DNA of 64,000 bases from Aquatica leii. Taxonomy: Eukaryota; Arthropoda; Insecta; Coleoptera; Lampyridae. The stretch is from positions 63,999,505 through 64,063,504 of the forward strand of contig CM069436.1 of NCBI GenBank assembly GCA_035610365.1, given 5' to 3'. The notes under the pieces were generated by a model. That model was not told the origin of the DNA. It saw only the letters and a program-made list of their open reading frames with translations, and made no database searches. Below are positions 1 through 12,479 of this stretch, in pieces (within the stretch, counting starts at the first letter, position 1; each line of letters starts with the position of its first letter). The translations under genes and the position numbers were made by a program.

Positions 1-2636
1 TAATCTTTTTAGGTTTTTAAAAACCATCAGTTTTTTGACATTTTCATCTGTGCAGAACGTTATTTAATATATATTTTTTATACAATCAAAATGTTAATTT
101 TTGCACGAATAAAGTTAATTTTGAATTAAATTTTAGTATAGTAAAGCTTTATATACAGTATAAAACATACATTGGTTTTAAGTAAAAATCAATACACACG
201 CATGCATGCATGCATACCCTTCGCGGTTTCTCTTGCTTCTCCTTCGCGTTGTAGTTTATTCTGTAATTTTGCTATCTATCTCTACAAGTTTTTTTCACAT
301 TTTGGTATTAGGTACTTATGTATTTCTGTTGGTTTTTTGGTTAATTGTCAAAACCATTATTGTAAACCTAATATTTTGATTAAATCTCGATTTCTATTTT
401 TACTTTTTGGTTTGTTATCTAATAATACATTATACTTTATTGCGTATTTATAAATTAAAAATTAAAAATTATATCTGTTATAGAGAAATTATGATATATT
501 TATTTATGCAAGAAGAGGACAAGCTTTTACGCTGTGTTTCAAAGAATAAAAATGAAAAACAAACTTTTTTTGGTCTTGAATTAATCATAAAGTATTAATT
601 AACTGTAATAACTAATTATAACTTTGTAAAGCTAAAGTATTTAAGAGTTTTAAAAAATAATTACAATTCAGATCAATAGTTTTATATTAAAACTACTAAA
701 TACACAAAAGAAACAACAAAAAAACAATATATGTAATAGTTGAGTTTATAAATTTGTTAAAACGTTTAAATGTTTGCTATAATATCATTTTTATTACTTA
801 TTAATTTTACATACATTTATATAATTCAAAAACAAACAAACAAACAAATGTGAGAAATACCTCCGAAGTTATAAAGCTAAATTAAACAATTTTATAAGTT
901 TTAATTACAGCGCATTAACAAATTTTGTTAATATGAAAAGTAAATAAATCTCTTTCCACGCGTTTTGAGTTATTGTTTATCTTAAGTCTTTGATTTCATG
1001 TAATTATATGGTTTAAACCACGTTTTAGGTAAGATAGTCGTTAATTTATAAATTAAAATGTGTTGGGCTTAAAGAGGAAATATTGTTTAGTAAATCTATT
1101 ATTTGTTTTAGTACAGATATAAAAACTTACGTTAAATAGGTAATGTTGATTGGGACTTACCTAAAAAAAACAAATTGATTAATTATGCTGCAAATACAAT
1201 ATAACATTAATATGATAAAAAACAGTAAATACTTTAAACGAATTAATATACAAATTAACAAAAAAAAATTACACTTGTAGCAACAAAAATCGGAAACAAT
1301 TCTTAATAAAATAGTTAAATAATTTAATTTCAGTTTAAAAACAAAACATTAATTAATGCTAGTAGAGCATAAGTGTTTTATGGAATCTAACAAAACATTA
1401 AAAAAAAACTGAGTATTATGCGACAAGATTACAGATAATAGATATTTTTGAAGTTGCCTAATAAAAACAACTCGGTGCATTTCTTTTATCTTTTTGTCTA
1501 TAAAACTGTATCTTTACTGCACCGTATTTATAAAATTTATCAATCAAATTATGACTTTTATTTTATAAAATACGTTTTAATATTATTAAAATTTATTAGC
1601 AAACATAAACGTAATCTTTTACTTATTATTAACTAATTGCATAAATGATTTCTCCAATCAAAACTTTATCTGCAAATATACCTAAATCCCTCCAGCAGTA
1701 AACAGCTTTAATGTTGGATATTTCGATCGTCCTTTACTACACAATTAGAACGTTTGACGAATTCTACAACCATCCTAAGCATGTAATTACTTTATAAATA
1801 TTTTATAAACTAATTATATTTTTATCTAAAACTATTTTTACTATGTGTAATCGAACATAACCGGTATACCATTAAGTACATCAAGTATTAAAATTTTGTA
1901 TATCTAACAAATAATATCACGAACCATTTTTAAAAGTAATTATATTAGTCAAACATTGATTTTACTTCTTTATAGTTTTATTACTCTTTATTTTTTATGA
2001 TTTTTACTAATTTAGTGTTATAGTACTAATTAGAATTATTTCTCGAAACTTTAAAGTTGCAGAAACAACATATAAACATAAACTTTAGATGTATAGCAAC
2101 ATTTTTTACATAAAATACATGTTTAATTTTTTGTTTTTTTTGTTTTGTGTCAACAACGACAAATGCTTTAAATTACACAGTTTGAACAAAATTGTACTAA
2201 TTAGAATACGAGACTAAACAACTGCAGAGAGTAATTTATGAAAAACATAATTATTAAGAAAGGAAAATATTTAACAACACAAAAATTATAAATGATAAAT
2301 GATAAAATTAGAAACAAATTTATTAAACAATACAATAAATAGTTATTAGTTTGAGAAATAGACCATTAAATACATATAGATACCTGTGTAGTCAAACTTT
2401 AGTATTACTTAATATTAAAGTTTTAAAAAATTAATTGACTACTATTGTGTATATAGTTTAGATACCGTCGTATCTGTTTTGATAACACTCATGCGACAAA
2501 TGCCAATTTCAGTAACGGCGTATCTACAAAAGTCTAAATAGATTTTCTTACGTATTGGCGTATTGGTAGTTACGCGTGTTCAAAAATATACGTGACTGTT
2601 TTTATCATAAACCCATACCACCAAATTCATCTCAGA
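1..2636. other. AT-rich non-coding stretch
   Basis: No coding similarity was recognised on either strand. Open frames here are short and of low complexity. A small (GCAT)n-like run lies near 195-216. Nothing else distinctive was seen. Confidence 0.6.
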
Positions 2637-3830
2637 ATGGAAACACTTTTACTTAATAAACTGTAAAAACCTAAATAAATTACTTCTAAATTAGATTTTG
2701 TAATTTTTATTTTTTAGGTATTTTCTGCCTCTACCACCAATAATGAACTAGATTGCATAACAATTCCCGGCTCATTTACTGTTGATGGAGCGGAAAAAAA
2801 TGATTTAAAAACCCCGAGTATTAACAAACAGAAACGCCTTCGGGTAGATACCTGTTACAATTTGCGACACCACAGCAAATAATATTTTTGCTGAGTTAGT
2901 GCATTTTTATCGTAATTGTATATTAGGTCAGAAATATATCAACCCCTCCACAAAATTATTCGGACAAAAACAATGGACAGTCGCTGTGATTCACAAACAT
3001 ACAAGTACTTGGAAACGATGTGTTTCGAAGTAACGGAAAAACAAAAAAGATAGAATTTTAAGTATTTTTATGGATTTAGTAATCTACAAAAGCAAAAGCA
3101 CTTACAAATTATAAAAACACAAAAGATAACTACAAACAAGGAAGTGTCAAGAAAGCAGCATACAATTAAATATTTATTAACAGTGAATAACACAGCAAAA
3201 GACTATTTCTGAATACTTTCGGAATCACCGATAAAATATGTAGAACTAAAATGAGCAAAGTAAGCGACGCGGGCCTTTTAGAAAATGATGGTGGAAGTGG
3301 TAAACAAAGAAATAGTAAAGTCCAAGAGAGAAAAATGACTTTGTTAAACGAAATACCTTTTCATATTAATATTTTTCCTAAAGTAGAATGGCACTTACCC
3401 CGTGGAAAAACATCAAAACAGTATCTGAACCCTGACTTTTCACTGAAATGTATTCCGTTTGTAGAAGATTTGCAAAGTGAAAACAAAAACAATGACGTAC
3501 TTAGTTTTACACTTTATAGAATAATTTTTAAGGCGAAGAATCTATTCTAACTCCTAAAAACTACTAGTGTACGCTTTGTTTAACGTATTTGGAGAAGAAG
3601 AAAGACATAAAATGTCGATTGAAAGACAAATACAGTACACATATTGCAGAAAAAACAACTGTAAGAATGGAAAAGTTTGTTTGCAAAGAAATTTTGAAAA
3701 AAGAAGTTCTGCCCTCCATGTACAAAAGAAAGTGCGATATTTTACAAAAGCCTCTTGTCAAATTTTAATTTCAGGTTTTACGACACCGCTAGCAGGAAGT
3801 GCTTTATTTAGAACAAAGTAATAAATAAAA
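2637..3830 (+). pseudogene. Relic of uncharacterised repetitive insect protein family (copy 1)
   Basis: This is a decayed copy of a multi-copy animal protein family with no function known to me; a second copy lies at 52494-54650. A short first exon starts at ATG 2637 and is followed by a putative intron (GT 2663 to AG 2717). The second segment opens in frame for 54 codons and contains the basic KQKRLR stretch, then a GQKY...K element typical of the family's N-terminus. Further on come SRKQHT and KYLLTVNN, then KVSDAGLLEND (from 3251) and the segment that in the family reads 'HI-SIP-ESHY-R', here HINIFPKVEWHLPRG. Degenerate matches to the following PKK-QC-LC Cys motif lie around 3545-3640. Stops (for example at 2880 and near 3210) and frameshifts break it throughout. 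It could be a transposase-like gene; the family name is unknown. The relationship to copy 2 is inferred by eye. Confidence 0.6.
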
Positions 3831-4158
3831 GAAGATCTTCAAAAACAGCAAGATATTGATTCAAAGTCTTTGAGGACTACAGCTAGAAAAATGTTTCAAA
3901 ATTTCTCTTTATACTGACAGATGTTATAGCTGAAACAAGATCACCAGTGCCGTTGTTATGATGATGTATATATTGGGCAAATTTCTTTGTTTGGAAGACA
4001 TATCGTTAAGATACTTTAAAAATAAATAAATCCATATTTAGTATAAACAACAAGAAATAATAAACAAGAAAAAGCGCATGGTACAAAACAATTAACAGAA
4101 AATAACAATAATTCTAATAATAACGAAGAAATTTAAAAACAAAATTAAATAATACTAA
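3831..4158. other. Non-coding stretch
   Basis: Nothing recognised between the copy 1 relic and the mariner-like scrap. It may contain the decayed C-terminal part of copy 1. Confidence 0.4.
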
Positions 4159-4290
4159 TTAAAAATTATACTTAAAGTGGCTTCCACCAGAGTTGATACA
4201 TCTTTGAAATCGATTTTTGAATGAAGCACTAAAATTTCTTAATGTGTGGGGTTCGATATTATAAAAAAATTCTATAATTTTATTTCTCAT
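4159..4290 (-). pseudogene. Mariner/Tc1-like transposase, C-terminal scrap
   Basis: This 43-codon open frame on the minus strand ends in a TAA at 4159-4161. It reads through a helical segment and then SFKNRFQRCINSGGSHF, which matches the C-terminal signature of Tc1/mariner-type transposases (basic residue, then 'C-x-x-x-G-G-x-H-F' before the stop). The rest of the transposase, including the catalytic DDE/DDD core, was not found upstream on the minus strand. It is therefore a fragment. Several mariner subfamilies end this way, so the clade is not resolved. Confidence 0.6.
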
Positions 4291-4433
4291 ATCATTTCTC
4301 TGTTATTTGTGCACCGCTTATAATACAGACATATGCTTTGTGACACTTTCTACAAAATGTATTTAAATGTTATTAAATACTATTTCTCTCTGTAGTTTGC
4401 AATAATTTTCACATATACTTAGAATAACCGAGA

Positions 4434-4450
4434 ACGGTCAGAATGACCGT
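4434..4450. repeat. Perfect hairpin upstream of piggyBac relic
   Basis: ACGGTCA and its reverse complement TGACCGT are separated by GAA. The hairpin lies about 180 bp upstream of piggyBac relic 1 and could be a subterminal palindrome of that element. That association is inference only. Confidence 0.4.
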
Positions 4451-4627
4451 ACATGAATTTTTTTTATAAAAAAAAATTATTCTTGAGAAAGAATTGTTTA
4501 GTCTAATAAGTACAATAAACCTACGTCCACTACATTATAAGACGGAAAGCATGCGCGTGATCACAGTATTCACTCACCTGCAAGTGTTCAATTGCGAATT
4601 GAGTGCGTAATAGTTGTAAAACAGTAG

Positions 4628-5560
4628 TATGTCTTATCACGGTCTTACTAAAAAAAAACTCCTCGAAGAGCCTCAAAAAATATTGGAGGATAAATCCGAT
4701 AGAGAATAATAATAATAAACTAGCGTGGAGGATTATGGTTCTACCAGTTGTCAAGAAAGAAATAATGACGCCCATTCATGTTCTGAAGAAATTAAGGGGT
4801 TGCAATCAGGTATAAATTATTTACTTTGCCACAATAAATTTGGTATAATTTCTGTACGAGCAATATAATATGACAAACTTGTTTATAGAGTTTATAGAGT
4901 ACTAGTAACAAATTCAAAGAAAACCCCATAAAAACGAATCAACAACAAGTACACCAGGCGGAAAACCAAACGATTATTCAAAACAATAAATTTGATGACA
5001 TATCCTAGAATGGGAAAATATGGAATATTCTTTAGTCTTGAGAAAATACTGCAGGTTGCTTGCAATAACAGAATATCTTACGGAACAAAACAGGATCAGC
5101 AGCATATGTAAATCAAAACATTGACGACAATATAATTAGTGCTTGGTGAATTCTTATTGATACGCAAATGCTTGGTCAAGTTTAGAATTGTACCGAAGCC
5201 TAAGCTCATAAACAATTACAAAACAACAATTGGTGTATTACTAAAAATGAAATTGAAGCGTTTATAGCAATATTTATGCTCGATACACTTTCGGTGGAAA
5301 GTTTATGATCTCAAAGGTGGGGACCGACTAACTGGGACAATATTGCCTTTTTGGTGCATTCGATTTTTCGAGGAATATGAGTGTATGAAAATACATCTTG
5401 AACCGGATTCCATTGCAGACCCAAAACCTTGAAACATCAAATGTGATAGACATTTGAGCAGTTTTTGAAACAATAATAGCAAGAATTTGCGGATGATTAC
5501 TGGTCTATTTATTGTAGAGCACTAATAAGTTTTCTTTGTAAATTTAAAGCGTCAGGTCAC
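4628..5560 (+). pseudogene. piggyBac-like transposase relic 1 (N-terminal half)
   Basis: This is a degraded piggyBac-superfamily transposase. The start at 4628 gives MSYHGLTKKKLLEE followed by acidic residues, as expected for the poorly conserved piggyBac N-terminus. The clearest match is around 5247-5400. There NEIEAFIAIFML is followed by SVESL, a stop, then SQRWGPTNWDNIAF, which corresponds to the family's 'E-I-x-a-F-i-g-l' helix and the following 'lW' and 'F...' segments. The catalytic aspartate region (TIDE, DNxxTS) was not found, so the element appears truncated or decayed beyond about 5560. Multiple stops and frameshifts are present. Relics 2 and 3 lie 6 to 8 kb downstream but need not belong to the same subfamily. 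Confidence 0.6.
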
Positions 5561-5699
5561 TATATCGATAATGTTCTGAAAAACGTTTGGAGCATTCAGA
5601 AACTTATTAGAATAAATTTGGGCATAAATAAATAATAATAATAAATGTAGCGTAAAGCAAGAAAAAGAGAAGCTGAAACACTATTAGTTCGATCGGTCT

Positions 5700-7330
5700 T
5701 CAAAAAATTTGCAGAAAAACGCCAAAATATCCGTTGGTAGTCTCTTTACTTTTTTTATCTGTATCTGTTGTTATATTTGTTTGATCACATGTAAATACAA
5801 TAGAGAAACATTGAAATTGTAATAAAATAAAAAAAATATCTTTTTGTAACTTAAGGACAGCAAAAAGCGTATCATTTAACAATATGCTACAAGAAGCTCT
5901 AGCGGAAGCATCAAAAACACCACGAAACTTAGTGCTAGTAGACTTGGTACGTAATACACAATGATGTGGACTCATTAGAATACTTGCATTCGTCATGTGT
6001 CCTGATGTTAAGTAAAAATCGTAATAGTCCTGCTTTAAAATGGGACTTTTATTTAATATTGATTTCAACAAAAAGAAACGACGTAACACAAGGTTATAAG
6101 AGTTTCCTGAGTTGGGTTTTAAATGTCTAAATGGCAACGATACTATAAACCGACTTGTGTCGTCGCGAGCATAATTTTTTACATCATCTCCTGAAAGAGC
6201 AGTAGGTTTCACAATTTTATCAATTTCCCAAAACTTTTGTTAGCATTAATCTTATAGTGAATTCTCGACAAGAACTTTTTCCCGAAGCATCCAACCTTGT
6301 TGTCCTATGACTATTAAATTTGACAATAAGCGAAACTAATTTCGCACCTAAAAAGATCAATAAGATCCGAAACGTGTGATCAGGTAAATCTAAATTTTTA
6401 ATGTGTGACAAATTCGAAAGAAGACAATTTAAATGTAGGTTTGATACAATATTTTGAACAATGATAGCTTCAAAGTTAAAGCAAGGTTTGTTTGAGTTAG
6501 ACGGTTTTATGTAGCAATTTGTAACACCTTTAGTGCGCTTAGATGACATACTATTCAAGCCAGCAATGGTAAATGGTAACCTAAATGTAATTAGGCTTAG
6601 TTTTTGCAAACATGACACCGTATTACAATTAGCCATGTTTCCTGAATCCAGCAAAGCTCAAATTGTTTAAAAATTATCTAAAGAATATTTGATTGCAATT
6701 ATAGTAGTAGATAACAAAACAATATGATTATAGTGTAATGACGTATTGGTCATTACATTAACGGTAGCTGAAATCCTAACTAATTGCTAATAAGACAGTA
6801 TTGCAGTTGTCCTGAATGCAACTTCAAATTCGGTTTGCGCTTTTGAATCAAATTTTTGAATCATCATATTAAGTAAGAGGAAATCCCAAGAATCTACAGA
6901 AAAATTTAACATTTTTAACGCTTCACTGTTTTCTACGAAAGTGTCGAGAAGCAATCTTAAGTTTTTAGAGGTTGAATGTTGCAACACTAAAATATTGTGA
7001 ACCTGTAAAGGGTAGCTAAATTTTTATATTTCCTTACCAACGATCAAAAGGTAATATCGTAATTATTTTTTGTGACCGGCAAGGATTTAGTTAAATTATA
7101 AGGTTCTTCTAGAACTGAAGTTAGCAGATAATAATATTTCTATATTTGATGAGTTGTATTTATGAATAAGTAATTTAAACAGGTCGTGTAAAACATAGTC
7201 CATTCTTTTAAATTTCCGCTAAACAGCAAGGATATTTTATTAAGCTTTAGACTCGGCTTTATTCCGGAAAGTGATGAATTCATCAAACTATTCGCACTTT
7301 GCAATGAAGATCAACTATGAGAAATGGTTT
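5700..7330 (-). pseudogene. BEL/Pao LTR retrotransposon relic (gag-protease-RT)
   Basis: The relic reads on the minus strand, in the expected gag-to-pol order as coordinates fall. Gag of the DUF1759 type spans about 7330-6787, with GNLKEWT-like and SLPVT-like segments and then the 66-codon frame with STSKNLRLLLD, SVDSWDFLL and IQKFDSKAQTEFE. An aspartic protease frame covers 6654-6220: it starts with LDSG (active-site DSG kept), and near its end has a 'LGAK' turn similar to the family's 'LLGAD'. The N-terminal reverse transcriptase frame covers 6212-5830, with RFIVSLPFRHL, PHHCVLR and GVFDASARAS, all diagnostic of BEL/Pao. The relic stops before the RT catalytic YVDD; no integrase or LTRs were identified. 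Frames are separated by stops and frameshifts, so it cannot be functional. Its frames of 144 and 170 codons are long for a relic, so decay is moderate. Confidence 0.85.
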
Positions 7331-10300
7331 TATTGAAAAATAAAAGTTATCCGCTTACGTACGGGTAGTATTTTGCGTGTCAAATTCTTTTCAATCGACT
7401 GCATTAATAGTTATGTTGTTGTCATCAGAAGACAATCTTTGTGCAAGTTTTTTTAAACGATTAATTGCTCTACTTCTTTACGCAAAGTATTTTTGCATTT
7501 TATCGGTCATAATAATAATTAATTATATGCGTTTCAAAAACAAATTAGAAACCAAGTTATTTTATTAATACTAAATAAATTATTTAATTGTATTGCAACT
7601 TTTACGTTTAACAATAAGCAAAAGTTATACATCGAAATGCGATAAACAACCGCATATGTGCGTGTTAATACCAGCTACGAATTACCCCGAATCTTTAACT
7701 TATAAAACAGTAAGTAAACCGTTTTATTTGTTATAAGTGAGTTTTAGAAATTATTCAATTTATTACAATTAAACGAAAACACAACTTATTCTAAAACATA
7801 TCCGGTTCGAAGGACCAATAATGTTGCAGTGAACACGCGATAAGTTAAGACAATAAATTATTCAAATAAAAATCGCGAATGTACAAGCTTATTTAAATCC
7901 CAAAGCAAAGCGGCAGCGAAGAGAATGATAAGTTAATGGAGGTAATTGCGATAATTCTACTAGTCACTAATTCCGATCGCGGCTAACGTTGTAGTGTTTT
8001 GAGTGCTGAGTTGTCAAAAGGTAGAAAACTTTGTACACATTATTGCGAGTACTTATTTTTAATTAAATGAATAAAATTAAAATAAATTGTATTTTGGTTT
8101 TAATTAATAAGGTAAGACAGATAAAAATAAAAATTAAATTTATAATACGCAATATAAGCAAAGATAAAACCATTGTTACTATTATTTAATTATTTTTGAT
8201 TTATTATAAACTTAATTTTGTTCTGGTACTCTAAGCACTATACAAAAGCTCTAAATATACAACTATCTAATTAAAATGTTTCAAAGATCTGACGTGTAAA
8301 TATAAACAAAAAAGGAGTTGCATAATAACAACTACAAAAAACTAACGTATAAAACGCTTGTATTAGTCATTAAATTATTTAACGTAGCTAACAATTACAA
8401 ATTGTTTTTTAATTATTTTCAAAGAACAATGCATGTACTATAAAGTTCCAAACGGTTGATTCGTTCTACGTCCCTTCTAAATGTAAACAAATTGCTTTTT
8501 GGTCTTATTGTTATGTCTGGTAATCGCCTTATATAGAAAAAGGGTTGAGCCCTTTATTGAAAATACAAATTGCCGGGAATATAACCACGCCGATAATCGT
8601 TTTTTCCTGTATGTAAATGTACAAAAGCGCAAACAGTGAAATTAAAAAATAAAAATGTTTTTTATTTTACACCAATTATTAAATACCTTCTCTAGCTCTG
8701 TAAAAAAATATTATAAATGTAAGAAACACGAATTTGCAAAAAAAAGTAATAAAACTATATAATCAAATATACAAATGTACGAATATATCAACAATGTTTC
8801 ATAAATTAGTTAATATATTGCCGATATTATAAACAAAATCTACAAAAACGTTTTTAACAAAATTGTAAAAAACATCTCTCTCTATCTAGCTGATTTTCTA
8901 AAGTCTATTGTTAGGTGTTTTTATATTGCACATTTTTACAATTATTGTTATCAATTATTATAGTCTAAATTATTTTGTTTATCAAGTAAAAGCAGACTAT
9001 CCGAACATGCTAATCTGATGCAGTAATTAAGTAGTAATTATTAAAACACGTTAAAACACAACCAACACAATATTTTATTTTTGATACATAAAATAGCCGT
9101 AATGAAGCTATAAAAGTTAATTTAATAAATGAAAGTAAAAGAAGTAAATTAATGGTTAGGCCACAATACACTCCTCTTGAAAATTCATTAAAAGTTAGAA
9201 AATGAAAACGAATAATTTAAATTTATGAAATATGTTCGGCTGCATTTAAAAGAGAGATTTGTTTAAAAACTCGTAATAAGTACAAATTAAAATCTTTTGG
9301 TATAATTTCATGAATTATAGCCGTTTGTCAAAATCATTTTGATCGAATTCTTGTTTTTAATTTAATTTTAAGCTTTTCGCATAAGTTTAAATGCGTTTTA
9401 AAGTTTCCACAAAAATAAAAGTTCTTATTTTTAAATTAGCTATTAAATTGGACTAACAAAGCAGTGTATCGTTGCGTTTTGTGGAACGTCAAATATTATT
9501 GGAAAATCATTAAGAAAAACCTATGATTTATTTAATATAATAATTTATTTACTTAAATAGCATAATGTAATCTAAAGTAGCTACTGCCGTTCTTTATTTT
9601 CCTAAAAATTAATTTATTTAAATTGCTTTACGTATGTACCTATAAATGTAATTTATTGTACGGTCTTATTTTCTGGTTTAAATAATAAGTCGTTATTGTT
9701 TGTGTGTATTCTTAAGCAATTTAGATAAAAGAAGTTTATAATGGAAATTGCAAGCGTTTTACGATTACAATTTTTTTCCCAAAGGTATATATCATTTTAT
9801 ATTTGTTGGACATTTATAAATCTTGATTAAATTTGAAGAGACAAAATTGTGACAGTTGGGCTAACGATACGACTGATAAATGGACGGGCAATTAGGAGTT
9901 ACCACAGTATCACGTTTAATTAACAGTTGGATGATATCAAAGGATCCGATCGTTGGAAGACTTGTAAGTGTCATAATCCCAAATAAACCAATTGTATTAC
10001 GTACAACCAGTTCCAAACCAATTTTTAATTTATCTTATCACATCAAATTAACAAAGTATTTACAAATAACAAACTTTAAAATTTTGTTAGTATTTTTAAA
10101 TTATTTTATTATTATTATATAGTATAAGCCATTGTAAGTGGGAATATTTAATAAGCAATGTATTTATAAATAAATAATAAATATACAAAAAAGAATGACT
10201 ATGTTAAGTTTAAAGAAGTTAATTCTATCAAACTTTTAAATGTAACAGCAAAGTATAAATAAAACTATCAATTTTAATTTAAAAAAAATTTAAAATAATC

Positions 10301-10966
10301 TAAAATTGGTTTCAGAAAAAAATTAAGATTAATTTAAAAAATCATACGTAAAAAAAAAACATTTAACCCACAGTACCCAGAGTTCAAGATATTCAAAAAA
10401 GTTTACTAAACCCAAATACAATGTTTTTAGTTTAATTACATTTAAAATTAGCTGTAATAAAGCAATTTGGAAAAAGTAAAGCATTTCTTGGAAACGGGGG
10501 AGACGCACCGTGTCCCAACATGGTAGTACTCGTGATGAAGCTCGAGGTGTTGTATGGCGCTGCAATTTTGTGACATAAACCTATTACACCCGTAAAACAG
10601 TAAAAGAACTACTTAATTATACTTAATTTTAGACTACGGTTTATATGGTCAAACTTAAACCGACACACTACATGGGTTAGAGGGTTCTCGTGTCAACTTT
10701 GAATTTTTGACTACCTAAGTAAATATACGTTAAAAATTTAATTCTACTGAAATTATTCGTATAAATACTTAGCCAAGTTTTATAATGCTTATAAGTGCAG
10801 TATATAAATATGTTTTTGCAAATCGTGACTGGTGTAGCTGATCTTTATTTTTTTTTGATGTAATTGCGTTGTGTTTTACTTTTAATTTTTTTTAGATTAT
10901 TCTTAGTAAAAAAGAAGATTAATAATATATTCAGTGTATGCTTAATTCTTACTTTTTATAATAGCA
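7331..10966. other. AT-rich stretch, no recognised gene
   Basis: A slightly GC-richer patch at about 7800-8040 might be an LTR remnant, but its partner was not found. A small hairpin (AAAGGG/CCCTTT) lies at 8538-8554. An open frame at 9880-10122 contains a good splice donor (GTAAGT at 9969) but no recognisable protein similarity. A GC-richer patch at 10480-10570 has no assignable product. Confidence 0.45.
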
Positions 10967-12243
10967 ATGTCAGGAATACAGAGAGTAAAATAGTTACTAG
11001 ATGAAGACTCGAGCGATGAAACTTCATCCAGTAAAGAAGAATTTTGAACGTAATTGTGATTTTAAATACAAATCAACGAATAAAACTAAAATGTCTGTTT
11101 ATTTGAGAATCAACATGACAATGTCAATTGTAAAAAATCTAGAATTCCATCACTATTGGACAAAAAAAATATAATTGAGACAAAAAATGTATTCATTTTT
11201 GTAATGACATTATCAATAAAGCAGATCACTAACATTTTAAACTTTGTAAAATATGGCTAATTTGTGAATATTTTTAACTAAAGTTTTCACGTTTATATTT
11301 ACTAGAAAGAAATATAACTATAGACGAAAGCCTAATGCTGTTTGAAGGTCGCTTTGGTTGGAAACAGTATTTTTCTTTGAAAAGGGCTAGATATGGAATA
11401 AAATCTTTTTTATTATGCCAATCAACATCTGGTTACATATATTCTCTAATTATTTATGCTGGTAAAGGTAAAATATTTGATGCGCAATGAAAAGATGAAC
11501 CAATATGAACCCTAATTGTAATGTCTCTATTGAAAAACTTACTTAATCGTAGTAATTGTCTTAAAATAGACAACTATTACACAAGTCGCAATTTAATAGA
11601 TATGCTGATAGAAGAAAGAGCTGATGTATATGGCACGCAAACATATGCCAAAAAGATTATCCACAAAAAAGCTAAAATCAGGAGAATTTATTGCTTTCCA
11701 AAGAGAAAAAATTATGGCATTGAAATGAAAAGACAAAAAGAACATTATTTTATAATCTTCCATTCATTCTACAGATATGGTATAAATAAAAAATATAAAC
11801 AAGTTACAAACAGTACTAAAGCATGTAGTCAAGGACTATAATTTAACTATGGAGGGGGGGTAGATTGAGTTGATTAGCGCCTAGCCTATGAAACGCATAT
11901 GTTTTATATTCAAAACGTGGAGGAAAATTCTCCAATCTACAATTTCACTTAGATTTAATTGTAGACATTTTTGAGAGAGATGGATCAGAGAATAATATCA
12001 CAAAGAGACATAGACACTCAGTGCCATATCCTTTGCGTCTAACAGAGCGTCATTTTTCTGATTATGTATCTGCAACTCTAAAAAGAGAATGCAAGTTGTA
12101 TTTGTGTTGTATGTAAGGATAAAAAAGATAATAATTAAAAAAAGCTATGAAATAAATTCCAATATCAGTGTAACATTTGCGACGCTTGATTATGTGTAGT
12201 GCCATGTTTTCGAGACTATCACACCAAAACAAATTTCAAACTT
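10967..12243 (+). pseudogene. piggyBac-like transposase relic 2
   Basis: The frame opens at 10967 with an acidic, Ser-rich N-terminus (LLDEDSSDETSSSKEE), as in piggyBac proteins. About 240 bp of the usual middle is missing or unreadable. The DDE core is clear. TIDESL at 11318 contains the first catalytic Asp. It is followed by FEGRFGWKQYFSLKR, RYGIK, SGYIYSLIIYAGK and, at 11566, IDNYYTSRNL with the second Asp. GGGVD (Asp codon 11863-11865) holds the third Asp, but stops follow it. The C-terminal Cys-rich domain (about 12090-12240) retains CVVCKDKKD, CNICDA and CVVPCFRDYH, the usual zinc-binding tail. Stops and frameshifts occur throughout, so it is inactive. All three catalytic aspartates are still visible. 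Confidence 0.88.
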
Positions 12244-12479
12244 ATCCTTTCTTTCATACAATTTTTTTGTAAAAACGTATATATATACGTATCTGGTATT
12301 TGTATGTAGTTTAAACAAATATATCTTTTACAAATTTCAATTTTTTTAAGAAAAGAAATTAAGTGTTAGCTAGACTTTACTCAAACTACCTAATAGAATA
12401 AAAAAATTAATTGGTATTTTCTGAAAGATTTTTAATTTTTAAATTGTTCGTTAAGGGGTTAAGCTTGAGTCTAAAATTA

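Noticed and set aside
7800-8040. TTCGAA-containing patch considered as a tRNA or LTR end
   Set aside because: It does not fold into a tRNA cloverleaf by eye, and no second LTR was found.
9880-10122. 80-codon frame with a GTAAGT donor inside
   Set aside because: No acceptor at its start, low-complexity C-terminus and no recognised similarity.
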